Shown here piece by piece: positions 10,900-22,345 of a stretch of 64,000 nucleotides of DNA (the first letter of the stretch is position 1; every line of letters starts with the position of its first letter). The translations under genes were made by a program, and so were the position numbers. The notes under the pieces were generated by a model. It was not told the DNA's origin and did not search any database. It saw only the letters and a program-made list of their open reading frames with translations. Source of the stretch: Tetrapyrgos nigripes (taxonomy: Eukaryota; Basidiomycota; Agaricomycetes; Agaricales; Campanellaceae); NCBI GenBank assembly GCA_013368315.1, contig JAACJM010000287.1, positions 40,386 to 104,385 on the forward strand, in the 5' to 3' direction.

Positions 10900-12690
10900 T
10901 CCGGCCGCACAGCGGATTAAAGCATCCGAACACGAGCATAGCCACACCTGCAAAGCCGCTGTTGTAAGAACGAGTCCAAAAGGGCCCTCGTAATGATCCA
11001 TAAGGATGTATAACTCATAGCAAATTACATTGGAATGCCAGAGATGGGCTGGGAGCCAGAACTGGATGTTCTATCTTTATACTCGAAAAGAACGCATTTG
11101 ACAACTCAACATGACAGCTGTGAGTACTCATGACGAGGGACTGGTAGATTGGTACAACTCGATTGCCGAGATCATGTACCTGACTGTAAGCGCCTGGGCG
11201 TTCGCAGGCGCCTCCGGCGCCCTTCAGTCTGGCCTGCAGCCAGAGCCTGTCACACCTTGTCACGAGATTATTCCACGGCATTTCCCGCAGCTCCTCGTCT
11301 GACACGTCGCACGGCGTCGTCTGACTTTGTACGCTGCAACGATTCTGCACCAGTAAAACGGCAAACCGGCTTTTTGCAACTTTTATGCAACTTTTTCTGA
11401 TCCGCGTCGCGCTTTCAAAACACAGGCCCGATCGCTTTTGAAAGTTGCCTCTTGCTTTCGAAAGTCATTGGAAAAGCTGCTGAAAAGGCGCAGGGAAAGC
11501 TGCTAAATATGATTAGTAGAACCACATCCTCGTACCTCAGATTCCTAATACTGGTGCATTAAAAGAGATATCATTATAATAACTATGAAATATGTATATG
11601 ATCTGAAAAGCATTGCTTTGGTACTATAGACAGGCCCTTCCCATAACCACTGCTGCGCACAATACAGTCATCGCAGTGTACTGTCAACCAATGAAAGCAG
11701 ATCCCATCATCCTAAATGTACACAGCAGGTTAGGTTCTGGTATCGGGTTGTGAATGACAAGCTGACTTACCAAACGAGTATGCTCCCTTCAAAAGATTTA
11801 TCCTAGGCCTGAAGGAGAAGATTTCTGTGTTAGCAGTAAAAAAATTTATTTAAAGGAAACGTACCATGAACTGTCCTTCCAGCAGATTACACGACCTCAG
11901 TATGCAGCACAGCAGAATAGCAGGGACAAGTCAGACATGTTGAAGGGTAAGTAAAGGGTAAAGTACACACCTATCCCTTGTTATCTCCCCACTGGCACAT
12001 CACATATATTTGGGTGAGCTGAGAACTGAGCTAAGGAAAACAACAGAGCATTTAGCGCGGTCAGAAAGACTTTTAAAAACGACACATGTACCGCCAGAAA
12101 AGCACAGAAGGTAGGCGACGAGATGAGCGCAGTGAATGGACGAAGCGAAGGTTGGGATGGACGCGCAAGCGCAAGGTCAACACAACATGTGACCGCAACT
12201 ATACAGTTGACCGGCATTTACCGAAGTTGCGGCTGGATCAAATATTTTTTAAAGTCCTCAGTCTCATACTGGTAGAGTCCCTCTAAGCGTCCTTCCTCCT
12301 CCTTTCTCTTCCCCTCAGGTTGTCTGGCATTATAGTGCTGTCTGGGGAAACTCTCTCGAATTCAGTATACACACACTTCGCTCAATCCAATTACATGTAT
12401 TAACACAGGTCTCTGAGCGCGTATTGTAGAATTATAATACTTGAGACTCATTTATGTAGAAAGTGAGGTCCTCCAGAAAAGCTCGGTAAAAGCTGGCAAA
12501 AGTTGCTGAAAAGTGGACGCCATTCGGAAAAAAGTAAAAGACAGAAAAAGGCTTCCGGAAAAAAGTAAAAGTCGGAAAAAACTTCCATCAAAAAAGCCGA
12601 TCAAAAGGCTTTATGAGAAAAAGTTACTGAAAGCTCCGAAAAGTGGGGAAAAGTCGATTTGCCGTTTTACTGATGTGACACGTTGCACGG
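10900..12690. repeat. Non-coding mosaic with inverted and direct repeat blocks
   Basis: No supportable gene. CCAGTAAAACGGCAAACCGG at about 11350 is found inverted at about 12655 (TTTGCCGTTTTACTG). The block from about 11304 (TCTGACACGTCGCACGGCGT, then GTCTGACTTTG) recurs directly at about 13429. The stretch 12480-12650 is dominated by GAAAAA and AAAAG repeats. It appears to be the flank of a larger repeat that surrounds the palindrome at 12697. Confidence 0.45.
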
Positions 12691-12696
12691 CACTCA

Positions 12697-13378
12697 CAGC
12701 GGGGCGCGGAGCATATTTGCCAGCCATTTTTGTGCACTCTTAAATGACGGATAGTTCACACAATTTTGGGTGAGATAAAATTGATTGTATTAGCTGCCAA
12801 AAAAGGGATCGCAAAAGCTCAAATTATGCGCTCAAGTTTTTCCATGCTAAACTTTTTATTCATTCATGACCAAAAAAGGGAAGCAAATAGTATTCAAATT
12901 TTGATTTGAGAGAAAATGCGAAAAAGGTATGATCACTATTTGTGGCCGGATTCCGGCGAGTAAAAGGAAAAGCGCTGCGGATGGGAAAAATCTAAACTTA
13001 AATGACGGATTTTTGCTCGGCACCGGACCTACTCCATATGGAGTATGCCCGGCTGTTGAGAAAAATCGGTAATTTAAGTTCGTGTTTTTCAATGCCCCAG
13101 TGAATTCATTTTACTCGCCGGAATCCGGCACACAAATAGTGATCATGCCTTTTGCGCATTTTCTTACAAATCAAAACTCAAATACTATTTACTTCCTCTT
13201 TGATCATGAATGAATAAAAAGTTTAGCACGGAAAAGCTTAAGCGCATAATTTGAGCTTTTGCGACCCGGTTTTTTTAGCAGTAAATACAATGGATTTTAT
13301 CTCACCCAAAATCATGTGAACTATCCGTCATTTAAGAATGCACAAAAATGGCTGGCAAATATGCTCCGCGCCCCGCTG
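12697..13378. mobile_element. Palindromic element, about 680 bp, with a hairpin at its centre
   Basis: CAGCGGGGCGCGGAGCATAT at 12697 is mirrored by its reverse complement ending at 13378, and the arms match through about 300 bp, including the AAATGACGGATAGTTCACA block, a TTTTTATTCATTCATGA block and GCCGGATTCCGGCGAGTAAA. There is no open frame of note. I see no clear target-site duplication at the ends. Confidence 0.75.
12995..13080. mobile_element. Small hairpin element nested at the palindrome centre
   Basis: AACTTAAATGACGGATTTTT begins the left end and AAAAATCGGTAATTTAAGTT closes the right, around a centre with CTACTCCATATGGAGTATG. A relative sits at the exact centre of another palindrome at 23826-23992 (ATAAATGACGAATTTATGCT ... 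GAGAATTTAAGTTT, also with CTACTCCATATGG). Confidence 0.6.
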
Positions 13379-15417
13379 TTGTCTGACGCGTCGACTCACG
13401 TGATCGCAGCATTTCCAGCAATTCCTATTCTGACGCGTCGCACAGCGTCGTTTGACTTTGGCTGTTTCAACACGCCAGCAGCCCGCAACAATTCTGACGT
13501 GTGGCACGGCACTGCGTAGATATATGTCACTAGACAGGTATCTGGCCGCGACTACACACATTGTCAATCCCTCACCCCCTGATTATTTTTTTACTGTTTT
13601 TTTTTTGTAATAGACATGCCATTTTCCACAATGAAAGACAAGTTCTATATATTCTGAGACTTACATGTAAGCCTGAAGAGAATTAAAAGTAAGTTATCAT
13701 GCGTAGGAGTGTCAGAACTTCATGGACTGTTTGCTACTTTTAGTGACTGCTCCTGACTCCTACCAAAGTTATATACTACATAATCCCTACTTACTCCTTA
13801 TTAGTTCTGTTGCCATTTTGTAACCCAATTTAGAGATAAGTACATTGATATATCCTATCTCCTTGTTTCTAGCCTTCAACAACATTCTTACTAGTGTTCA
13901 AGTTGATTTTGTACTCTCTTCAGGGGCCAGCAATTCAACCTACCAATCAAACTATCCCTCAAGCCATCCTCAATCTACCATCTTAAGCCACCAACTCAAA
14001 CTAGCTGGTTCTGCCCAAAAAGCCACACATTGCTGAGACATCCTTAGCATACTCATGGTTGTGAATCTAGTAATAGCTGGAAGGATGTAAGAATAAATTT
14101 ATCTTTTTTTTGTGTCTTCAGTCTTCTTCAGTTCATTTCTTTAATTAATCTCTTGGATATGCTATGGAATACTTAACCCAGCACAATAGCCTGCCAAATT
14201 TTCATGTCTAGTTTCTCTGCTAATTTTCATGATTGGTTCGTTGATGATAAGTAAAAGAAAGCTAATTTGTTCAACTCTTTTACTGGTCCAGCAGCAGACT
14301 ACCACATTATCATTAATCAAGGGGAGAATGCATAATGAACTCACTAATGTGCTCCAACCAGTGTCAACTGGGTCCATATCCCTCTGATGATATGCAATGG
14401 GTCTGTAAGTCCCTCCTCTGTTACTATGAACCATAAAGGAACTCCTTCATTTTATCACTTTCTTAACCTGCTTGTTACAACTGCATGTAACATTCTTAAA
14501 TAATTAAATTCTGAGATATTAATTGCAAATTGATGTCTTAGTACTTCATCTGTAAAGTATTGAGCTGGAGTGAGTCATGGGAAGAAAAAGATATGCAGAA
14601 ATAAAAATCAGAAAGTAATAAAGGCTTCCAAGTTCCATAATACAGAGAGATACTGGTTAGTAGGACACTCTATTGCTCCAATAGTAGCAGTCAGAGTGGA
14701 GGATCAAGAGATGATCAAAGAGGCAGTCCGAGATTGGATCAATGGAGCCTGATCACCTCTTGATCCTGGAACAGCTCTGACAAACCTCATTTGAAAGGTT
14801 TCTACACACATATGTACCTGGGCAGGACAAAGTAGCAAAAGTATGTGTCTCAGTACTGGGAAGCAGATCAATCCCGGACTCAGCAATGATCAAGGCAAAG
14901 CTTACCAGACACAGACCCCCCAGTAACTGCTCAAGCTGTGCAACCACGTTACGCGTGGCCGCTCAGTTCATTTTTCAACTTCAACCATCGCCCACCATCT
15001 CCCATTATCAACGCTCTTCAGCTGTCTCCCTGTTTGTTGCCTCCGGACCATTCCTTCTCACTTATGGCCTCTCCGCTGTCCAATACTCACCTACGGTCAA
15101 CCTGGGGCAGATGGTTTCCACGTTGTTGATATGTAGTTGCTGTCGCCGATTCAGAGATGGTTGGGGCTTGCTGGTGCGTATGATGTTTCTGACAATACTT
15201 TCATTTGTCTGACTGACAGAATAATAGAGTTCTACCTTCTGTCTACGAACTACATCTCCGTATGTCTAGTCTGCTCCTGCTGTTATTTATCCCCAATTGA
15301 CTCTGCCTTCACTCTTAAATAAATAATTTACATTCGAAATTAGCATTCCGCCATGGTGTTCATTTCTGTATGTGGCGCTCTTTTTAAAATTTGTCTCCCA
15401 TACTACACTGATGCCAG
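13379..15417. other. Non-coding spacer
   Basis: I see no gene here. Short open frames lack coding character, and no family match was recognised. The first 120 bp repeat the CTGACGCGTCGCACAGCG block found at about 11304. Poly-T and poly-A runs occur near 13588-13604 and 14105. Confidence 0.4.
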
Positions 15418-15614
15418 CTGCTGGTGATGGTGGAGAAGGAAAGCATACAGAAGACGGGCGTGGAGGTGCTATTGGAGCAGACAATATTCACTCAACCCAA
15501 CATTTTTGGGGGACACTCAGTGAGTTCCCTATACAAGAACTATTAGATGCATTCAAATGGATTTACATAGATGCTGGAAAAGGAGGAAGTGGTTGGTCTT
15601 TTGGTAATCTCTGA
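15418..15614 (+). CDS. 3' end of a second glycine-rich module gene
   Basis: After a splice acceptor at 15416-15417 a 102-nt exon (15418-15519) encodes one module like those of the gene at 8657-10163: AGDGGEGKHTEDGRGGAIGA, then STQHFWG. A phase-1 donor follows, and after an intron ending at 15570 a last exon (15571-15614) encodes AGKGGSGWSFGNL and TGA, mirroring the GSGNL end of the first gene. The exon length and phase match exactly. The upstream exons, including any helical N-terminus, were not found within the preceding 1.5 kb, so the gene is partial or a fragment. Orientation is opposite to the first copy. Confidence 0.55.
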
Positions 15615-16374
15615 GCGTGAGCCGTGGTAGTGCCTTATTATGTAATTAACGTCGGCATGGCAAAGGCACAAGGATTTCCACACCAAATTGCTTCATTGTT
15701 TCTTTAATGTACTTATATACTACAGAAGATTGTACATACAAAATTTCAGGGCAATAGAACGAGTGGAAATTGTAGTTATTGAGCGGGTAAGTTTGCAGCT
15801 TGACGTGGAAGTGGCTGTGTTCACGCGGAAATGGACTTCAGGTCTTTCTGCAAGTTCTGCTTCGTTTTCGGTCAGGATTTTGGGCATGCAGAAGTATGGA
15901 TGTTACAGCTGATGGAATATGAATTAAGATCTGTAATTTCTGGCCTGAGATATGGCAAGAAGGCAGGGAAACCACTCGTGAGAATATTTCTTACTTGCAT
16001 TACGAGGCCCTTTAGGCCGAGTTAACTTATGTCGACCCCTCAATTGAGTAGCAAAGGTTCTCACGGGTTCTAACTTTTACACGCCACCACAGCGCTCCGA
16101 ACTGACGCTCAATACGTCATAGCTCATTTCTGCCTTGCCGCCCACCAACCACGACGAGCTTCAGGCTTATTTACCTTCCCTCAGCAGCCGTCGCAAGTCC
16201 AACTGCCGCTCTCTGAACCACTATGGGCTCCTCCACCCAACGTTCAAGGTGTCATTACAGAAGATATTAAGCTCTATCTAATTTTTTTAGTCAATTTTAC
16301 AGTATTACTTACTTATACAATGGGCCTCGTAATTTGCCATGCGAAGCAGTGGCACCTTTCCCCAGTAATAACTG

Positions 16375-16828
16375 GCTGGCGCGGATCAGCCCTATTAAGT
16401 GATGGTGGCGTCAGGGGAGCGGGCGGAAACATTGGGGCAGCGAACGTGGAAACTACTCAAGATTTTAGGGGTTCTCTAAGTAGGTCAATTCTCGGTTTGT
16501 CACAATTCTAGTTCCTCGTAATGCACTGAAGAAGCAGGATCCGGTGGTGCTTCTAAGAACTCGGGACCGGTGGCGCCGGTGGTAGCATTGGAACACAAAA
16601 TCAGAATATGACACGGTCCCTCAGGGGCCAAATGAGTTCGTCTTATCCACTCTCCGGATTTTTCATGTTACTCATTTCAACTTCAAACTATAGAAGCTGG
16701 GAATGGGGGCAACAGCTCCGGGAAGTTTGGGCGAGGCGGCAATGGCGGTAGCATTGGGACTGGAAATTCTTGTGAGGCCGCTGATTACACAAGTCGTGGA
16801 GCGTTAGTCAACCGTCCCATGTACGGAT
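16375..16828 (+). pseudogene. Third glycine-rich module gene, broken
   Basis: Three module-like exons follow each other: one ending at 16479 (GGNIGAANVETTQDFRGSLS), one at 16532-16635 (AGSGGASKNSG, then GTGGAGGSIGTQNQN in another frame) and one from 16694 (AGNGGNSSGKFGRGGNGGSI). Splice sites and phase agree with the intact gene at 8657-10163, but the middle exon is 104 nt instead of 105 and shifts frame, and the last exon lacks the terminal stop and runs on to 16828. The first module also starts badly (about 16340-16385). It is a pseudogene copy without a recognisable helical N-terminus. Confidence 0.6.
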
Positions 16829-18444
16829 AGGATAGAATAACCGGCCCTATGGACCCATTACGACCGTTTTTCGAAAGTGGGGTAGATTGTCTCCTTGAGC
16901 TTGAGGTCTTGAGGCCTTGTCGATCGAACTCGACGACGGAATTTCTGACGCTATCGTCTAAGCGGCTACTCGGCGTCCCCACATACACACGCTTCTATGC
17001 GTTGACATTGTCTTCTGGCGGGAGTAGAAGTGAAAATTGAAGTTTGCAAGCTGAATGGAGAGGACTGACTTCCTTTCAGGTGCCTTACGCTCATGCTGTA
17101 CTCGGAGTCTGAGCCAGAGAGAGTAGAAAACGCCAGTGGCAGCAACACAACACATGGTGCAAATTTATAGTCGCGCTAAAATTGCAGACAAGGTCATTGG
17201 ATTGCCGAGGGTCAAGATTGCGATTTGTACCCGTACGGACAGAATGCTGCTCCAGTGCTCCATGTCAAGCTCGGACATCTGTCCATTTGTGATTGACGGG
17301 AAGAAAACACCCTAGTGCCTGGTAAAGATCTAGTCACCTCCTCCTTACCACCCCTATCCTCACTGTCTTCATCACCTTTTCACTTTCACCCTTTCCTTTC
17401 ATTCCTCGCATTTTTCTATCATCACCTTCACTTTCCCTGAGTCTCATCCACCCTTCCTAACGTTCTCCTTTGACTTCCCCACTTCAACCTACCCGCCGCC
17501 GCCGGTGCCACTCATGCCAAGAAAGAACCTTTCTCTACGCTCTGCTACACCATCGTCTACTTGCCCACTCTTACACTTCGACTAATTCTACATTTCCTGG
17601 GCCCAGCGCCTTACAAGTGGCTACGACCCAGACCCTTCCTTGCCACCAACTCGTGCAGTGCAATGAGAATACGGCGTGCCAAACGGCGCATGCCTCCTCA
17701 GAACCACTCTTGATTTGACAGTTACTTGATAGTGACTTTCGGTTCTATACTTACCATTCATCGCACTATATGAGCCGAGCCACCCTGCAATTTTGATCAA
17801 CGACGCTGAAACGAAATCACTTACAGTCATGTTCCTCAGTCAACACGTACTGCTCTCGTATCTGCAATGGTAAGTAGAATTCATATCTATTCCCATTACT
17901 TCATTCCGTTGAAAACTTACCCCTTCTGAAACGAGGTAATATACATCCGCAGAGACGCAGAGGCGTTGACAACATCGTGATACTAACTTACATCCCCTAT
18001 ATCCCATCTGATAGCCCTGGATATGTCTCAAATGCCGAGCGTGCGTGACATGTCTAGCAGTCTTCAAGACTCTTCGACCGAAATGTTAGAGGGTGATTTG
18101 TCTCAGTAAGTATAGCCTGGGTAATCGTTCCTCAGGTGCTACAACAGTTCAATAGAATAACTGCATGCCATCAATCGATGAATGAGGTACCGCTGTGCTG
18201 TATATAACGACTGTTGATATATCAGCTTATATCTCACTTCTCCCCACTCATCAGCTTAATTTTAGATCTAGGGTAAAGGCTTCGATCTATTCGAATCTTG
18301 CGTACGGGCCAGCACAGTAACACGCTGATATTGTGAGCCCTCTAGAGGTGAAGAGACCACTTATAAGATGAACGGCGATATGAGACTCGTCTCATACTCC
18401 CTTGCAGGAAACACCTTCTACTCTCTCACTCAAAACTACTTCGA
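16829..18444. other. Mostly non-coding; possible leader exon near 18018-18108
   Basis: Between 17330 and 17600 the + strand is pyrimidine-rich (CT-rich), as in many fungal promoters. A stretch from about 18018 to a GTAAGT donor near 18108 reads MSQMPSVRDMSSS and then SSTEMLEGDLS after a possible acceptor, and could be an exon. No family is recognised and no full gene model can be built. Confidence 0.3.
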
Positions 18445-18715
18445 ATGCCAGAGCGACAAGATAGTAAGTACTTGTAGATTATGCTCGAAAGCTTCGGGAG
18501 TCACTGACACAGAGTACTACTTCATAACTACCTATCCCAGGCGATAACTACAATAATAACGGAGACTTCCGGGGCGGCATCGTGGGTGGAAGGGGGCATA
18601 TCCAAAATAATTACTGTACGTGAAATGTTTTTGATAATCAGTGTTCTAGAACACTTTTTTCTCGTAGATGGTTACCAGGTTGCGAAATTCGATAGTCCCT
18701 TGTCAGATAAAACCA
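18445..18715 (+). CDS. Chain of small phase-1 exons, glycine-rich, unknown
   Basis: Three exons connect in frame with good GT-AG borders: 18445-18463 (ATG, MPERQD), 18541-18615 (NYNNNGDFRGGIVGGRGHIQ) and 18668-18715 (YGYQVAKFDSPLSDKT). All junctions are phase 1, like the module exons of the glycine-rich genes nearby, and the second exon has a related flavour (GDFRGGIVGGRG). I could not find the following exons with confidence, so the gene is partial. Function unknown. Its place in the same 10-kb cluster suggests a related modular protein, which is inference. Confidence 0.4.
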
Positions 18716-19340
18716 GTAAGTAACTTGTTTAGTCCTGAATATTGCCAGTAACATCGAATCCTTTTCATGGAGAAAATCATCATCTGGTAGGCATAATGTA
18801 GCCTTTTTGACCTAAAATATCATGTTGATTTTTGAATTCCTATCCATAGTGGTTACTGGAGTCTATTCGAGGAGTTGACGGCCTATTTTTCTTGCGATCA
18901 ATCGTTAATGGGATCTATCTTACAACAGATAGATTCAATGATCTTGTTCCATCATGTATTGCAGTTTTTTGGAGAATCAAAAAATACAGAAATCGTTACA
19001 AGTAGGTCCTTTGCACCTTTTCCAGCACAATCTCGTTATTAACACGCTTTGCTGCAGAATCATCAAACCAGGCTCTGACCTAGCGCTCACTGCGGACATA
19101 ATGCCATACCACTAGCAAAATGTCCCCAGAATTAGTCAATGCTGATAATGTTCTGTCTTTCGCTATAATACCCCATTGCACCGTCCGGGGAGATATAGCA
19201 CGAGAAGCACCGATACCTAACACGATTTTCGCTGCATCGAAAGACAATAAAATGATTAGATTTCAGCGAGTGTAGCGTATGCAGACAAAGTTGACGAGCT
19301 ATAAGAATATACAACGGTGTTGTAATGCTGATACGGCGCA
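18716..19340. other. Non-coding spacer
   Basis: I see no gene. Short AT-rich stretches surround 18890-18990. The right border is the CACTG end of the foldback element at 19341. Confidence 0.4.
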
Positions 19341-19350
19341 CACTGGAGGC

Positions 19351-19692
19351 AAATCCCTGTAAATCATCTGCCATACAGAGGTATTACAGTGACCTTACAA
19401 CAAGTCATTCAATAAGTAATCCACCTTGTATTACAGAGGTATTACAAAGAGAAGAATTTTCCAGATCAATGCTGTAAGACTGCTGTAAGACAAGTTGTAT
19501 TACAGGGAGATTTCAGAGGCCAAATCCCTGTATATCCAGTGCCCTACATAGGGATTACAGCAAACTTACACCAAGCCATTCAACAAGTATTCTGCCTTGG
19601 ATTACAGAAGTATTACAGAGAGAAGAAATTTTGGGAGCAATGCTGTAAGACTGCTGTAAGACAAGTTGGATTACAGGGAAATTTCAGAGTGA
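19351..19692. repeat. Subterminal tandem repeats of the CACTG element, left arm
   Basis: Two copies of a 171-bp unit start at AAATCCCTGTAAATCATCTG (19351) and AAATCCCTGTATATCCAGTG (19522). Both end in CTGTAAGACAAGTTG(G/T)ATTACAGGGA. The mirror pair lies in the right arm at about 22413-22754. In CACTA elements, subterminal repeats bind the transposase. Confidence 0.7.
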
Positions 19693-19760
19693 CATGGTGT
19701 CACAGTAATACATTAGGTAATACAGCCAAGAAATACAGAAGTATTTCAGTGTGACAAAAG

Positions 19761-20105
19761 TGCGCAGGTGGCGTCCAGAGTGCGGGCAGGTTGCGTCCAG
19801 GGTGCACGCAGGTTGCGTCCAGAGTGCGCGCAGGTTGCGTCCAGAGTGTGTGCAGGTTGCGTCCAGAGTGCGTGCAGGTTGCGTCCAGAGTGCGCGCAGG
19901 TTGCGTCCAGAGTGCGCGCAGGTTGCGTCCAGGGTGCGCCCAGAGTGCGTGCAGGTTGCGCCCAGGGTGCGCGCAGGTTATGTCCAGAGTGTGCGCAGGT
20001 TGCGCCCAGAGTGCGCGCAGGTTGCGCCCAGAGTGCGCACAGGTTGCGTCCAGAGTGCGCGCAGGTTGCGTCCAGGGTGCGTGCAGGTTGCACCCAGAGT
20101 GCGTG
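19761..20105 (-). repeat. Minisatellite, inverted short arm
   Basis: About 16 head-to-tail copies of a 22-bp GC-rich unit read here as GCAGGTTGCGTCCAGAGTGC, the reverse complement of the unit in the long array to the right. The orientation flips at 20105-20106 (GTGCGTGCC|ACCCTGGACG). Large open frames in all six frames come from the repeat and are not genes. Confidence 0.85.
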
Positions 20106-22345
20106 CCACCCTGGACGCAACCTGCACGCACCCTGGACGCAACCTGCGCACACCCTGGACGCAACCTGCGCGCACTCTGGACGCAACCTGCGCGCACTCT
20201 GGGCGCAACCTGCGCGCACTCTGGGCGCAACCTGCGTGCACTCTGGGCGCAACCTGCGTGCACTCTGGGCGCAACCTGCGCGCACTCTGGGCGCAACCTG
20301 CACGCACTCTGGACGCAACCTGCACGCACTCTGGGCGCAACCTGTGCGCACTCTGGGTGCAACCTGCGTACACTCTGGGCGCAACCTGCGCGCACTCTGG
20401 ACGCAACCTGCGCACACTCTGGACGCAACCTGCATGCACCCTGGACGCAACCTGCGCGCACTCTGGACGCAACCTGCGCGCACTCTGGGCGCAACCTGCG
20501 TACGTGCGCACTCTGGGCGCAACCTGCGTACGTGCGCACTCTGGGCGCAACCTGCGTACGTGCGCACTCTGGGCGCAACCTGCGTACGTGCGCACTCTGG
20601 GCGCAACCTGCGTGCACTCTGGACGCAACCTGCGCGCACCCTGGACGCAACCTGCGCGGACTCTGGACGCAACCTGCGCGCACCCTGGACGCAACCTGCA
20701 CACACCCTGGAGGCAACCTGCACACACCCTGGAGGCAACCTGCGCACACCCTGGACACAACCTGCACGCACCCTGGACGCAACCTGCGCACACCCTGGAC
20801 GCAACCTGCGCGCACTCTGGGCGCAACCTGCGCGCACTCTGGACGCAACCTGCGCGCACTCTGGACACAACCTGCGCGCACTCTGGACGCAACCTGCGCG
20901 CACTCTGGGCGCAACCTGCATACACTCTGGGCGCAACCTGCGCGCAATCTGGGCACAACCTGCGCGCACTCTGGACGCAACCTGCGCACACTCTGGGCAC
21001 AACCTGCGCGCACTCTGGACACAACCTGCGCGCAACCTGCGCGCACTCTGGGCGCAACCTGCGCGCACTCTGGACGCAACCTGCGCGCACTCTGGGCGCA
21101 ATCTGGGCGCAACCTGCGCGCACTAACCTGCGCACACTCTGGACGCAACCTGCACACACCCTGGACGCAACCTGTGCGCACTCTGGGCACAACCTGCGCG
21201 CACTCTGGACGCAACCTGCGCGCACTCTGGGCGCAACCTGCGTGCACTCTGGACGCAACCTGCGCGCACCCTGGGCGCAACCTACACGCACTCTGGGCGC
21301 ACCCTGGACGCAACCTGCGCACACCCTGGACGCAACCTGCACGCACTCTGGGCGCACCCTGGACGCAACCTGCGCGCACTCTGGACGCAACCTGTGCACA
21401 ATCTGGGCGCAACCTGCGCGCACTCTGGACACAACCTGCGCGCACCCAGTACGCAACCTGCGCGCAATCTGGGCGCAACCTGCGCGCACTCTGGACCCAA
21501 CCTGAACGCACCCTGGATGCAACCTGCGCGCACTCTGGACGCAACCTGCGCGCACTCTAGACGCAACCTGCGTGCACTCTGGACGCAACCTATGTGCACT
21601 CTGGACGCAACCTGCGCGCACCCTGGGCGCAACCTGGGCGCACTCTGGACGCAACCTGCACGCACCCTGGGCGCAACCTGCACGCACCCTGGGCGCAACC
21701 TGCGCGCACCCTGGACGCAACCTGTGCGCAGCCTGGATGCAACCTGCGCGCACTCTGGACGCAACCTGCACGCACCCTGGACGCAACCTGCGCGCACTCT
21801 GGGCGCAACCTGCGCGCACTCTGGGCACAACCTGCGCGCACTCTGGGCACAACCTGCGCGCACTCTGGGCGCAACCTGCGTGCACTCTGGACATAAACTG
21901 CGCGCACCCTGGACGCAACCTGCGCACACCCTGGACGCAACCTGCGCGCACTCTGGGCGCAACCTGCGTGCACTTTGGACGCAACCTGCGCGCACTCTGG
22001 ACGCAACCTGCGCGCACTCTGGACGCAACCTGCACGCACTCTGGGCACAACCTGCACGCACCCTGGACGCAACCTGCGTGCACTCTGGACGCAACCTGTG
22101 CGCACTCTGGACACAACCTGCGTGCACTCTGGACGCAACCTGCGCGCACTCTGGACGCAACCTGCACGCACTCTGGGCGCAACCTGCACGCACCCTGGAC
22201 ACAACCTGCGCGCACTCTGGACGCAACCTGCGCGCACCCTGGACGCAACCTGCGCACACCCTGGACGCAACCTGCGCGCACTCTGGACGCAACCTGCACG
22301 CACCCTGGACGCAACCTGCCCGCACTCTGGACGCCACCTGCGCAC
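20106..22345 (+). repeat. Minisatellite, long array of about 100 units of 22 bp
   Basis: The unit is GCAACCTGCGCGCACTCTGG plus AC or GC. Variants differ at a few fixed positions (GGAC/GGGC, GCGCGC/GCACGC/GCGCAC, ACTC/ACCC). At about 20500-20612 four units are 28 bp, carrying an inserted GTACGT. Because 22 is not a multiple of three, the array gives a 22-residue periodic peptide in every frame and contains almost no stops, producing apparent proteins up to 778 residues that I reject. Confidence 0.9.

Noticed and set aside
20500..20612. Regular spaced repeats that could suggest a CRISPR array
   Set aside because: There are no unique spacers; all units are near-identical minisatellite copies in a eukaryotic context.
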